A stretch of DNA of 64,000 nt, taken from NCBI GenBank assembly GCA_965153355.1, contig OZ231126.1:34472001-34536000 (forward strand). The letters are read 5' to 3'. This DNA comes from Flaccisagitta enflata. Its lineage: Eukaryota; Chaetognatha; Sagittoidea; Aphragmophora. Below, in pieces: positions 19,401-30,257 of this stretch; the stretch's first letter is position 1; each line of letters opens with the position of its first letter. The position numbers were made by a program, and so were the translations under genes. A model generated the notes under the pieces. It was not told where the DNA came from. It did not search any database and saw nothing but the letters and a program-made list of their open reading frames with translations.

Positions 19401-22400
19401 CCTTCTTAGCAATAAAAAGTGGCTTTAAAAAGTTCAACCAGTTTAATCATTTTAAAATTTATAAAGGTCAAATATAAAGGTCAAATATAAAGGTCAAATA
19501 TAAAGGTCAAATATAAAGGTCAAATATAAAGGTCAAATATAAAGGTCAAATATAAAGGTCAAATATAAAGGTCAAATATAAAGGTCAAATATAAAGGTCA
19601 AATATAAAGGTCAAATATAAAGGTCAAATATAAAGGTCAAATATAAAGGTCAAATATAAAGGTCAAATATAAAGGTCAAATATAAAGGTCAAATATAAAG
19701 GTCAAATATAAAGGTCAAATATAAAGGTCAAATATAAACCGGTTTCTCTTTCCTTCTTAGCAATAAAAAGTGGCTTTAAAAAGTTCATAATGATTGTATT
19801 AGACGGATCATAAACAAACGTTGAAATATCAAATTCCCAATATTTCGACCGAAAAACATCAGCCTTCTTCAGGGGAGAAGAAAAATGCAAATGAGAATGG
19901 GAGAGGAAGAGAGAGAAAATGTAAGGTGGCTAATGCCAGATAGAGATAATGGGGAAAAGAGACAATGGGAAGAAAGAGAGAGAGACTAAGCAGAAAATCT
20001 GTGGCCACCCTAATGAGCGCAAGAACGACAACACAATTATGTTGGTTGAGAGGCCGATGATTGTTGGCGGCGATCGCGAATGTTCAACCAGTTTAATCAT
20101 TTTAAAATTTGTAAAGGTCAAGGCAATTACCGAAAGCTTTTTTAAAACGTAGTACAAGAATTTGCATATCGCAGTGAAAAAAAAAGGAAAATGTAGCGGT
20201 AACTAATCAAAGCCCTGTCTTTATGAATCAACATATTGTATTCCAGAAAATGTAGAGTGAACGGAAGAAAATGATAACATAGCAAAATTTAGTAGTTTGT
20301 AATGATTGATAAACCATTTTCCGTTGAACAGTAGTTAAGGACGACGAAGTATGTACTTTTGAAGTGGTCATTGGTAAATGGATTATTTCTTAATCCGAGA
20401 GAAAATATGTCATCGTGGACACTATTTGAGGCTGTTCCTAGGGAGTCATGTCTTCCTATTTTGGGAACAACGATGGATCAACGATGGATTTTGAGATATA
20501 ACTAATATAACTGATTTATAACTGTCGTTATCAGGAAGGGCATTACGCAAAATGCGATGAATGACGTGCAAGAGGAGGAAGAGGAGGAAGCGGAAGAGGT
20601 GCGACAGCACCAGCGCCAAACAGTGGCAAAGACTGGTCTGAAGAGAACAGTGCCTTGCAGGTATGTTATTGGTTTGGTCAAAGGCTGTGATAGTTGAGCC
20701 GGTAACCAATATAATGTGTTCAATTGTCATGGACTCTTTTTTGACAGGGATGCCGATGAAGAGGAGGAAGAGGACGAACACCCGGACGAAATGGAACAAC
20801 AACGAAACCGCCAACGGGAAGAAAAGAGTCGTGGCAAGCGTCCAGCGTCTGGCAGGTATGTTATTGGTTATTGGTTTGGTCAATGGTAGTATCGTGATAG
20901 TTATGCCGGTAGCCAATATAATCAGATAAAATAAATGTCATGGACTTTTGCGTTACAGGGATGTAAAGGCGAAGGAGACGAAGCAACGGCCAAACAAGGA
21001 ACAAAACGATGGGAACCATGGAAGGACTCCGAGGAAATCGGCACGCAGACTCCCAGGATATCGTGGAACAACGAGGAATTGCGGAGAAGTTACAAGGTAC
21101 GCATTTTTGGTTCCAGGCGAGTCGTTGGAATGATAGAATGGAATTGATTCAATATATGATAGTATAATGATATGATATAATATATATACTATATAATATA
21201 TAATAGTATAATAAAATTTATTTACATACTGTATGAAGCTGTCAGATTTGATGACGAATGAAAGATCATTCATAATATAATATAATATAATATAAAATAG
21301 TATAATCTTACTAACATGTGTTTCAACAGTTCAAACCAAAGTCCCCCCCGTGGTATTAAATCGACACCTCTTATCGGCGCGCGTCAGCCGGAGGATCAAG
21401 ACCCTAACAGTCCCGTCCCTAACCGTCAACAACGGTACTAGAAATGTACAGTGTACAGTGGATTTTACTTGATTTTGTTTTTTGAATGAAAAAAAATTTA
21501 TAAAAAATGGTAATTCGATTTAACAATATTCGTATTTAACAACCAAAATTCTCCAGGGATCGTGGACGACGTCAAAATTACCGGCAATTTGCGAATACTC
21601 TCACGGATAACACCGTTGAATCCGAGGAGACATGCGAGTTTTTAACCCGAATGCGCGATAAGACTCGCCAAAGACGCGCGAGGATGGAAAATTCCAACGA
21701 CTCGTCTGGAGCCAAAAATGCCTTGCCATCACAAGATGAGTGAGTGTGATCAATTGTAAGTGAGAAACCAAGTGTGAGGGAAATTATCGAAACCGATTAT
21801 ATAGTTACCATTTTGTACTGTTTTAGGCCACCTGTGACTGCCGTTACTGAAGAGGAGCCCGAGTTGTTCGATGCGCCAACGTCTCCAGACATAACGTCAC
21901 AAAGACCAAAGTGAGTGAAGACCATGATGTACCATGATGTCATAGTGTATAGTTTTGTATAACTTTGTATAACGCTTTATAAATGTATCATTTGGCCTTA
22001 TCTCATTAGGAAAACGGCCCGTGAATCTTCGGAAACTGTCACGGAAAACGCCGTTGAATCCCAGGAGACGTGCGCCTTCATTGATCGAGCCATCAAAAAC
22101 ACGCGCAGAAAACACAAAAGACTCGAGGCGAGGATGACCAATTTCAACAAAAATGCCTTGCCATCACGAGCTGAGTGAGTGTGTAGCTGTTAAATTGTAA
22201 GTGAGAAACCAAGTGTGAGGGAGATTATCGAAACCGATTGTATAGCAACCATTTTGTACTTTTTAGGCCTTCGGTGACTCGAAGTTGTCACGAGTTGTCC
22301 GTTGCACCAAAGTCGCCCGTCCTAATCTCGCAACGACCAGAGTGAGTGAAGACTGATGCCCACACCATAATGTACCATGATGTCATAGTGTATAGTTATG

Positions 22401-25060
22401 TATAAATGTAATTATAATTTTTGCAAATTCCTGTATACAGTGGCGCGGTGGAAGGGATCTCCTCGTTGCCACCCACTACTCCTTCGCAAGATGGGGTGGA
22501 GAATGTTCACGCTAACTTCGCGGAGGCCGAGGACAGCAACAGGTGAGGTTGATAAAGTTGAATGTTGGGCTGCGGCAACCGCCCACAAATCCCTGCCAAG
22601 TGCATCCTGGCTTTCACCTCCGCCACGATGCTTACATGTGCACGAAATGTGCGATCACAAATTAAAGAGGTTTTTTCGGTTTAAGTATCACCAACATCCA
22701 CTTTTCGGCGGTTGGCTACATGAAACACATGACGATGCTGAGAAGTTTTCCATGCAATTAAGAATTTCCATTTTTTTAGTTCACAACATAAAGTATTGAT
22801 TTCTTATTATATTATTAATTCAATCTCCAAAGCAACTAAGTTACAAAAGAGCAGTCATCATAAAACTACAGTTTGCAAATGAGATCAATGCTGACCATAA
22901 TTGCCATCATTTCCATTTCGATCTTCTCCTTTATGTTTTCTTTCTTCCTTTTCCTCCTCTTCTTCTTCTTCTTCTTCTTCTTCTTCTTCTTCTTCTTCTT
23001 CTTGCAGTCGACCCCCAGTGCCGCTGATGGGTTCCATCAAGAACACGACTGGCTGTGATCGGTTGCAACAACTCAAACAAAAGTATTGGCAGAGGATCCA
23101 AAACCTTGCGCAAACTTACGACTATGAACCAAAGACTCACGAAGTCGAACACGTCTGGTTGCGGCTGATGAAGGCCCCCAGGAACAAGGGAATTGCGGCA
23201 TTTTGGCACCACGTTTGCGACTTTAATTACGAGTGGTTGCAAATCCTCGACACTTACAAGGTATAACCATTGTTTGCTAGTTGGGTAATTCAAAAAACCC
23301 TTGTCAGTAGTGGGTAATTCAATAAACTCTTGTCAGTAGTGGAGTGATCCATGAACCTGTAAACAATGTGGCAACGAATGAATGAATGTTTTCTCAGATA
23401 ATCGAGGACATAGCGAAGCTCGCATTTCCAAAGGACGTGGAGTTGTGCCAGATGGACATCGAAGGGGACGTGGAGAAGTTGAAGAACCTGATGACCGACA
23501 CCGTGCGCGGATTTCCCTTCGACTCAAGCCAAGAATTTGGCATGAACGTCAACTTCAAAACTGAACTTACAAGGTTCATCCTACGTTATCCGACTCCAAT
23601 CATCAAATTAGCAAGCCATCCCGAGAGGGTAATTGTCGATGTAACCAATAGCAACATTGTAACAGTTATATCTCAATTATAACTGTTCCATTCCAATTTA
23701 ATCAATGGATAGATTGTAACAGTTATATATGTCCCCAAAACAATACACAAGCGCTGATTAATCGCTCTCTTTTTTACCCAAAAATTCCTTTCTCCATCAG
23801 AGTCCGATTGACGAGTTGCCCTTCCTCTTCATGACCGAATTACAGCCAATGTTGTTCAACGCCGTTTTCAAATACCACAACATCAAGGACGTCACTCTGC
23901 GAGACTTGGATCGAGATTACTACACCGAGGCACAAAACGATTTGGTCCGACTAATTCGCTTCCTTCTTCCGGTCGCGGCAAAACAGATGGGTTACCAGCT
24001 GTCACCTTACCCTACCCTCCCATTCTGGGCCGGCGTGGTTGTTTGGCGTTACGTGCTCTGGTATTACAACGCTCCCGAAATACCGGTTTGTCTTTGTGAG
24101 CTTACTGGAAATGTGAAATTGAAGGCAATTTTCAACAGAGACGTTGTAATACATAAAAAAAGCAGAATCATCGGATAGCCCGTAAAAATATGAAAACTTG
24201 TTTCCAACAGGGTCCGTTTCACAGCGTGGAGAATTTACCGCAGCCAAACGACGCCAAACCGTACTTGGCGTTGTATTTAAAGGAACTGAGCAAGATGATT
24301 CACTCCGTTGCGACTTGCATCGACGGCCGGGTGGCATCCCTCCTACATCCGCAGCATTTCAACGGCCATGAAGACACGGATGTCATGGTCAATGTTATAC
24401 ATTTTGCTCATTGAAATTTCTATTCTTATTCACTGAAATAACACATTGCTAAGAGATCGCTTTAAAGATCTATTGCTAAACATGTGATTTACCCTTCCAT
24501 TTGCAGGTACGCTCAATACTGACAATCTACATGATGGCGTACATGAGGAACTACCACCACGTCCTCGATCCCCGCACCGAGAAAATTAGCGCGGAAATGG
24601 ATGCAGTGTGGGAATTTTGGGAGAGGTAAACATTCCCGCTTATATGACATATATGAATTTAAAAAAAAAATCAAATGAAACGAAAAAAAAAAATATAAGA
24701 AATATAATTTATTTTTTCAGCATCGCCATCAAAATTGGGAACAAAGCTCGCCGAAATCGTCAAAGCCATCGAATGGATTGCATGAGGAAGGATCCCAGCT
24801 ACAAAGATTTGTGCGTGGAAGTCGAACACAAGACCATCCTTGACGCTCATCAGAAATGCCGCGAGGAGCTGTTAGACGCTGCCCGGGAGTATCGAGTGGA
24901 CCACGGAATGTTCGACTTCGAGGCCAGCGCAGTCTACAAACACTGCAAAGACTTGTGCCGAGAGCTGCGACGGGTGGATGACCCCTCCGCGGATATCCCC
25001 AGCGACGGAGACGAACAGGAGGACAAGGAGAATAACGTGGTTTCTGCTCAAATTCTGTGA
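16420..25060 (+). CDS. N4: 22-exon orphan gene (1399 aa)
   Basis: Exons: 16420-16765, 16967-17248, 17368-17480, 17657-17898, 18011-18277, 18547-18738, 18833-19099, 20535-20660, 20748-20855, 20959-21096, 21330-21434, 21557-21739, 21827-21910, 22010-22174, 22267-22341, 22441-22542, 23008-23260, 23398-23628, 23801-24085, 24211-24387, 24507-24625, 24721-25060. All junctions are GT-AG and all phases agree, giving 4200 nt. Order: acidic N-terminus; a folded part (exons 2-5: YDYQTGRYYFFGFG, then a coiled-coil-like Lys/Glu helix); a disordered Ser/Pro and Arg/Glu-rich middle with SPSPSPTPSPSPSPS and a tandem duplication of exon pair 12/13 as 14/15; a C-terminal globular part (exons 17-22) rich in Trp/Tyr/His with a Cys-containing helix pair. 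No family recognised. Whether exon 1 is host or transposon sequence is unclear, since its ATG overlaps the N3 stop. Confidence 0.8.
17487..17563 (-). mobile_element. Truncated HINE-like element at an N4 splice donor
   Basis: Within N4 intron 3 and six bases after the exon 3 end, the sequence matches the terminal ~75 bp of the GTTGCG-type element (CGCCCCTGCCCACCCGTCCG, then GGCCGTGTATCCGGCCTTGT). The hairpin end is missing. The donor GTGAGT abuts the insertion. Confidence 0.85.
18388..18482. repeat. (TA)n-rich microsatellite in N4 intron 5
   Basis: Interrupted TATATA runs with TACATATA variants. They lie between exons 5 and 6. Confidence 0.8.
19173..19315. mobile_element. Palindromic MITE-like element in N4 intron 7
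   Basis: Arms 19173-19223 and 19265-19315 are reverse complements at about 48 of 51 positions (TAATATGGATGGCC...), separated by 41 nt that can partly fold on themselves. No coding potential. Confidence 0.8.
19461..19738. repeat. 13-bp minisatellite, about 21 copies
   Basis: Uniform AAAGGTCAAATAT units in N4 intron 7. The flanking CCGGTTTCTCTTTCCTTCTT...AAAAGTT block occurs on both sides (19388 and 19738). A single ancestral unit context occurs again near 20087-20125, suggesting the array grew from within a small duplication. Confidence 0.95.
19739..20534 (+). other. Remainder of N4 intron 7
   Basis: Purine-rich stretch 19875-19990 and a second copy of the AACCAGTTTAATCATTTTAA block near 20087. 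No exon with consistent phase was found here, and exon 7 joins exon 8 directly. Confidence 0.5.
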
Positions 25061-25132
25061 TTAATTTGTCCCGTTCTTTCGTCAACGTCGTCAAAGCTTT
25101 TTTTGCTTTTTTTTACAAACAGTTTCGGGAAA

Positions 25133-25607
25133 ATGAGCTCCACCGGGGAAACTGATGAGTCCGAGGACGACTATACCGACCTAATATTAAGCGCCGAAAG
25201 GCTGTATAGACTAGTGCATAACAAACGTAAACGCGGCGAAGCCCGTTTAAACGTAAACAAAATCAACAAAATTGTCTTGCAGACACTGAACGATATCATT
25301 GACAGCATTACGGCAGGTAAGATAGTGTGTATTTCCAACAAATTAAATCCCCTATGATAACCGCCTGCCCAAAATTTATTTTTTTAAGTTAACACCCCCC
25401 CCCTCCAATTTTAAAGCTGAGCGTGAAACATCGCAAACCCAGAGTACAACCTCTGATCACCCCGACCATGGCGACTCATCGGACTCGTCCTTTTCCTCGT
25501 GTTGGACTATACCCCGAAAAAGACAACGTTATTCCCGCGCGTTTGCAGCTGCTCCTCGTTCTTCATCTTCTTCATCATCGCCCCCATCCCCCAGATTAGC
25601 TTGTTGA
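25133..25607 (+). CDS. N5: small orphan, two exons (124 aa)
   Basis: Exons 25133-25316 and 25417-25607 join in phase 1 and end in TGA. The N-terminus is acidic (DESEDDYTDL), followed by a helix with KRKRGEAR, a plausible nuclear signal. The C-terminal exon is Ser/His-rich with PRKRQRYSRAF and a poly-Ser run. It starts 72 bp after the N4 stop, and TTTTTTTACAAACAG lies 11 nt before the ATG, an acceptor-like site consistent with an operon-style arrangement (inference). No family recognised. Confidence 0.6.
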
Positions 25608-26860
25608 TTTACCAGTTGTTTCATTTGGCCCCTTCGTTGATGAACGGTCGAGTATCCGCTAGATGACTTTGTAAAAAAGGAAAAGATCCGTCTTTGATTT
25701 CCTACACACTAGCCCTAAAAAGGTGTAGAAAAAGAATATAAACTTTAATTTAGCTTAAAGCGAGCGCAGAAAAATTATAAACATGATTTAAAAAGAAAAA
25801 ATGATGTTAGTATGGTTTCAGCAATTTGCATATTGCAGTAATTTTTTTTCTTGTTATAATTCATCCAATATTCATCATTTCAGCGTAACAAAATTTTGGT
25901 AAGTATATTCATAAAAAATGGAAAAATCACATTAGGTCTTTCAATTCTTTTTTCTAATATCAAGTTTGATCTTTTCAATTGTTTTAGTTTTGCATTTAGC
26001 TGTTTTAGTTTTGCATTTAGCTGTTTTAGTTTTAGCTGTTTTAGTTTTAGCTGTTTTAGTTTTAGCTGTTTTAGTTTTAGCTGTTTTAGTTTTAGCTGTT
26101 TTAGTTTTAGCTGTTTTAGTTTTTAGCTGTTTTAGTTTTAGCTGTTTTAGTTTTGCATTTAGCTGTTTTAGTTTTGCATTTAGCTGTCTAAACGTCAACC
26201 AAATTTCATGAAATTGAAAAAAACAAGCTCAGCAGATCATTATTTAACAAAAACAGGGCATAATTTTTTTTCAGAGTTCCCCAAAAAAATTTTTAGCCCA
26301 AAAAAACGTTTCTAATTATATAATAGATTGGAAAGAAGTTGATATTCTTCACCTACACCTTTTTTAAGACTAGTATGGTAAAAACTCCACACGGTTTTTT
26401 TTTTTTGGTTTACAAACGTTTTTAGCCAAGCAGATAATAAACTGTGAATTAACAAGTGGAGCCCAATGCTTAGATCTTTCGATTTACATTTCCATTTTTT
26501 TTTTGGATTTTTCGAATAAATTGGCCACTTGGCCTTATCATTTCCAGTTATATGTATGTTTCAAGTTGCATGATATGATGAACGATGTTTTAGCAGTCAC
26601 AATTATTATTTCTATGCCATTGTCGGTGAACGTTAAAATGTTAAAATGTTTTTTGGTTCCCATTCACCGGTTTAACGGTGGGAACCAGTATTAGATAGAA
26701 AATATAACTGAAATTGTGATCTGTGATATTGAGAAACGTTTACGTGTTTTTGATTTTTTAGTAAATATATCCCATACAAATGTGATAGACAAAGAAATGT
26801 GATAAAAGTTCTCATGAGCCATTGAAAGTTTATTTTTCTGTTAGTATCCAGATTTCCATC
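25608..26860. other. Intergenic N5 to N6
   Basis: AT-rich. Contains the GCTGTTTTAGTTTTA array at 25983-26190. No other feature is seen; short ORFs are scattered and unsupported. Confidence 0.4.
25983..26190. repeat. 15-bp minisatellite (GCTGTTTTAGTTTTA)n
   Basis: About seven 15-bp units flanked on each side by 21-bp variants that carry GTTTTGCATTTA. The symmetrical placement of the variants suggests expansion from the middle. Confidence 0.9.
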
Positions 26861-27562
26861 ATGGCATACTATGCCAAAAGTGTAATCGTTGAGATGACGC
26901 CATTGACGGGAGAACCTGAATTCTCCATCCTCAGCTTTAGTCAGCTGGAGGAGTTTGCTGAACAATGGCGATGCTGCATTTGCCTCCGAGACCCCCACGA
27001 CGCGCATATATGCCCAAAATGCACCACAATTTTTGGCAAAGGCTGCCTGTACACAGCGTACAACGTCTTCGACGCCACCTCATGTCCACATTGCCGGTAG
27101 CTGCTGAAATGTTGCTTGTTTACTGTGTGTAATTATTGTGAAATAACAAATAGAATGTTGGAGTAAATGTGATATGCAATTTCCTTCCACAGCAGGGACG
27201 TTGCGCTTGACACTTTCGTCCGCACGCCGCAAATCGACATCATTGCGAAGATGATAAGACGTGCGCTTCCATTGCCGAAAAAGTGCAGCAAACATCCAAG
27301 CAAATATGTGCAATATGTTTGCCACACATGCAGCAAGTGTGTGTGCGGGATATGCTGCAGGTCAGTTGTCATTGCTCATTGTAACATGCCACGACAGTAT
27401 AAGTATAATTTACGGCTCTTTTATATAACTTTGATATTAATATTGATATTGGCGTCTTCTTTTCTTAACAGTGACGATCACTCAACCGATGACCACAACG
27501 TCAACAAACTTCCGGCGTACAAATTCGCCCAGCACGAAAATTCACAAATAATCCAGGAGTAA
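26861..27562 (+). CDS. N6: RING plus B-box protein, TRIM37-like, 3 exons (164 aa)
   Basis: Exons 26861-27096, 27193-27360 and 27472-27562. Residues about 44-78 form a RING finger (WRCCICLRDPHDAHICPKC, FGKGC, SCPHC) of the kind that recruits E2 enzymes for ubiquitin transfer. After a short linker, KCSKHPSKYVQYVCHTCSKC and CGIC, then DDHSTDDHN, form a B-box zinc site, ending with KFAQHE. Order and spacing resemble the N-terminal RING-B-box of TRIM37, but the coiled coil and MATH domain are absent. Exon 2 has a tandem acceptor (CAGCAG), so products of 164 or 163 aa are possible. N7 is a paralogue directly downstream. Confidence 0.82.
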
Positions 27563-27732
27563 AGATCGACATCGAAAATTTTATAAAAAGCGAAACTGTG
27601 ATGTGCGTGTTATAACGTCCTATGTATACATGTTTCAAGTTTTCATATCGCATTGGACAATGTGTTATTCATCCAGATTGAACATCTCGACTTTCGACTT
27701 TCATAAAAATTACAAACAGTACTTTAATAGAC

Positions 27733-28452
27733 ATGACTACATTTCCCGAATTCATCGTCAGCACTTTCGATGACGTTGAAAAATTAAAGGCGGAATTCCG
27801 CTGCCTAATATGTTTGGGCGACCCAACGGATCCGCACGTTTGCCCACACTGCTCTGGCATTTTTGGCCGTAATTGTTTGCAGGTCGCTTTTAACCAATTC
27901 AACGCCACTTCATGTCCACATTGCAGGTAACGGCCTCAATATCTCCTTTTTGTTTATTGGTCTGAGGAACGAGTTTGTGAGTTATTCTCTTTAAGACACA
28001 AATTGTCTTTTTACTAAATATGATCGGCAATTTTCATCCACAGGACGGCCGTTGGGCTCGATGCTTACGTGCAGTCGCCGTTCGTTGAAGGTATTTTGGC
28101 GAGTTTTCGAAGCGCGCTGCCATTACCACAAACATGCGCCATCCATCCGGAGAAATACGTTCAAGTATTTTGCGCAGCTTGCGACAAGAGCGCGTGCGAT
28201 CAATGCTGGACGTGAGTTGAATTTTACTGTTTTATACTTATTCATTGTTTTGTGAAGATATCATGTCCGATTCTGTTTATTGAATTTGATGTACCTGTTA
28301 TATTGCTCAATAATGGTATTCGTGTCTTTTATTTTGTTCCCAGTGATCAGCACTTGGACCACCAGGTTACTGCAGTTCCGGCGCACACCTTCGCTCAATA
28401 CGCCAATTCCATTGTGAATTACAACATCGCCATGCACGGTCGCAGTGACTAA
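27733..28452 (+). CDS. N7: RING plus B-box protein, TRIM37-like, 3 exons (156 aa)
   Basis: Exons 27733-27926, 28044-28211 and 28344-28452 share phases and the 168-bp middle exon with N6. RING: FRCLICLGDPTDPHVCPHC, FGRNC, SCPHC. B-box: TCAIHPEKYVQVFCAACDK, CDQC, DQHLDHQ, then HTFAQYANS. It is 170 bp after N6 on the same strand, with TTACAAACAG 13 nt before the ATG, the same motif that precedes N5. As a minimal RING-B-box it may act as an E3 ligase or as a dominant modifier of a full-length TRIM (inference). Confidence 0.82.
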
Positions 28453-29119
28453 ACGCAGCGTCATTAGCCGATTGCGGAGCGACATTTCTGCGACATTTCT
28501 GCACCGTTGCTTCAACACATGTTGTTATTTTTAGTAAATGTACGTCAGCTTTAGTTGTTAATTAGCGGTTGTTATAGTGACGAAGTCCAGTATTTATTTG
28601 TTTTCATTCATTCATCAGCTTTTGCGCTTTACAATTGATTGTTATTGTTGACATTGATATATAATTGGAGGCGAGTTTCCGTTCTGTTGCTTGATTCATG
28701 AAAAATAAAAATCGAAAAAGCATACTGTAAGAAAAATTCTTTAGCTTTGGGACACATCTGATCTGATTGTTACATCCCTCTTGTTTACATCCCAGAAACA
28801 GCTCGGTATTTTGTTTGAAATATGTAACAATCATGGAAAATGTTAGACAGTACATACCCCTTAAACAATACTCGCGTACTCATTAAAGGCTGTAAATGTC
28901 TCAGTCGTTATATGTGTCCCAACGCAAAGAAACAGGTTGCGTCGCTGTTTGAGACTTTTTCTCAAACAGCGACGCAACCCGTATTTTTTTTAAAAAATTT
29001 TCAAAAATTATATTTTTGATATAACTTTTTTGTTATATTTTCAAATATAACTTTTTTTAATTATAATTGTCATATAACCCCGTGGATGTTTCTGGCCTTG
29101 GTTATATCGATTATATCAA
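28453..29119. other. Downstream of N7; AT-rich
   Basis: No gene. Contains the hairpin at 28935-28979, then T- and A-rich sequence running into the foldback element. Confidence 0.4.
28935..28979. repeat. 19-bp perfect hairpin followed by T-run
   Basis: GGTTGCGTCGCTGTTTGAG and its exact complement surround a 7-nt loop, then CCGTATTTTTTTT. It lies about 480 bp after N7, at the edge of the gene block. Confidence 0.85.
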
Positions 29120-30058
29120 AAAGGTACCCTCACATGCATATCTTCAGCTAGCATGCAAAAAAAAAAAAAATCTTTGAGGGTGGCAAAAAAAAAGTGATTT
29201 CTATGTAAAATTGCATCAGGAATCCATTTTTGATGTTTTTAGGGCCCTACAAGGGGGCCCCTAGAAACGCACCAAAAAAAACAGCCAAAAATAGCCTATT
29301 CTGGCTATTTTTGTTGAAAATTTTTTGCTTAATGAGACCCCAACCCCCAAATTTTTTTGGTGGTAATACTTCTTGATGTAAGAGACTGAAAAAAAATATG
29401 ATCATCATGGTAAGTGATGGTTGGGGTACCTAAAAAGGTCCAAAAAGGGCCCGTAAAACATAAAAAAAAAACCAATTTTTGAGTTTTCTTACATGAAAAC
29501 ACTATTTCAAGGTCCCTGAATCCAATTTTTTTTTTGAAAATGGTTAGTCCTGCATCTTGGGAGATCCCAGAAAAAATTTCAGCAGATATTTCCAAAAAAT
29601 GGCCGAGTTAATACGGTTCAAAATGACCTGGTAAATATAAAAAAACACAATTTTGTAACTTCAAGGCTGTAGTACTGAAAAATCATACTAAAAATACCTG
29701 GAAAATAGACATATTAAAAAGAAAATGCATGGAGAATCCATTACTGGTGGTTTGGGGGCTCTATAAGGGGGCCCTTGGAAACACCCCCCCAAAAAAAGCT
29801 AAAAATGACCTATTTTGGCTTTTTTTTGTAAAAATTTCTTGTTCAAAGAGACCCAATCCTTCCAAATTTTTTTGGGCTATACTTCTTGATGTAAGAGGCT
29901 GATGGAAAGAGAATCATGATGGTAGGTGATGGTTGGGGCTGGGCCGGAACAACCGAGTGCGGGGCCCTAGGCACTTGAGGTAGCGGGGCCCCCCACTAGA
30001 TGCAACATGTTGCAAGGTTGAAGCAAATATATGATTGAGGCAAAATATTTGTATTGCT

Positions 30059-30257
30059 TTTTAGTCGCGTGCTACGCGACTCTACACCCCGCTATGTCGG
30101 TCTGTCGGTCCGTTGGTCGGTTGGTCCCCTTTTCACTTTTTTGGCGTTTTTAAGCTTTTTGAGAATACCTTTTCTGCCCAGAGGCCCTAATGACCTTCTC
30201 CAGCACTGCTCCTGCCCACCCACACGCGACTAAGGTAGCCGTGTATCCGGCCTTGTT
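30059..30257 (-). mobile_element. HINE-like element, stem type 1 (GTCGCG)
   Basis: Minus-strand reading: AACAAGGCCGGATACACGGC, 5' 9-mer AGTCGCGTG, GGGTGGGCAGG-AGCAG block, GACC/GACG microsatellite core, AAAGTGA segment, then the terminal hairpin AGTCGCGTAGCACGCGACT and A4. Complete. Confidence 0.85.

Noticed and set aside
19461-19738. CRISPR-like array
   Set aside because: Units are contiguous with no unique spacers; it is a minisatellite in an intron.
24721-25060. GLG1-type Cys-rich repeat in N4 exon 22
   Set aside because: Cys spacing (28 residues between the relevant Cys) and the missing RLD..L pattern do not fit; only a loose resemblance.
28935-28979. Bacterial intrinsic terminator
   Set aside because: Looks like one, but the surroundings are eukaryotic intron-bearing genes.
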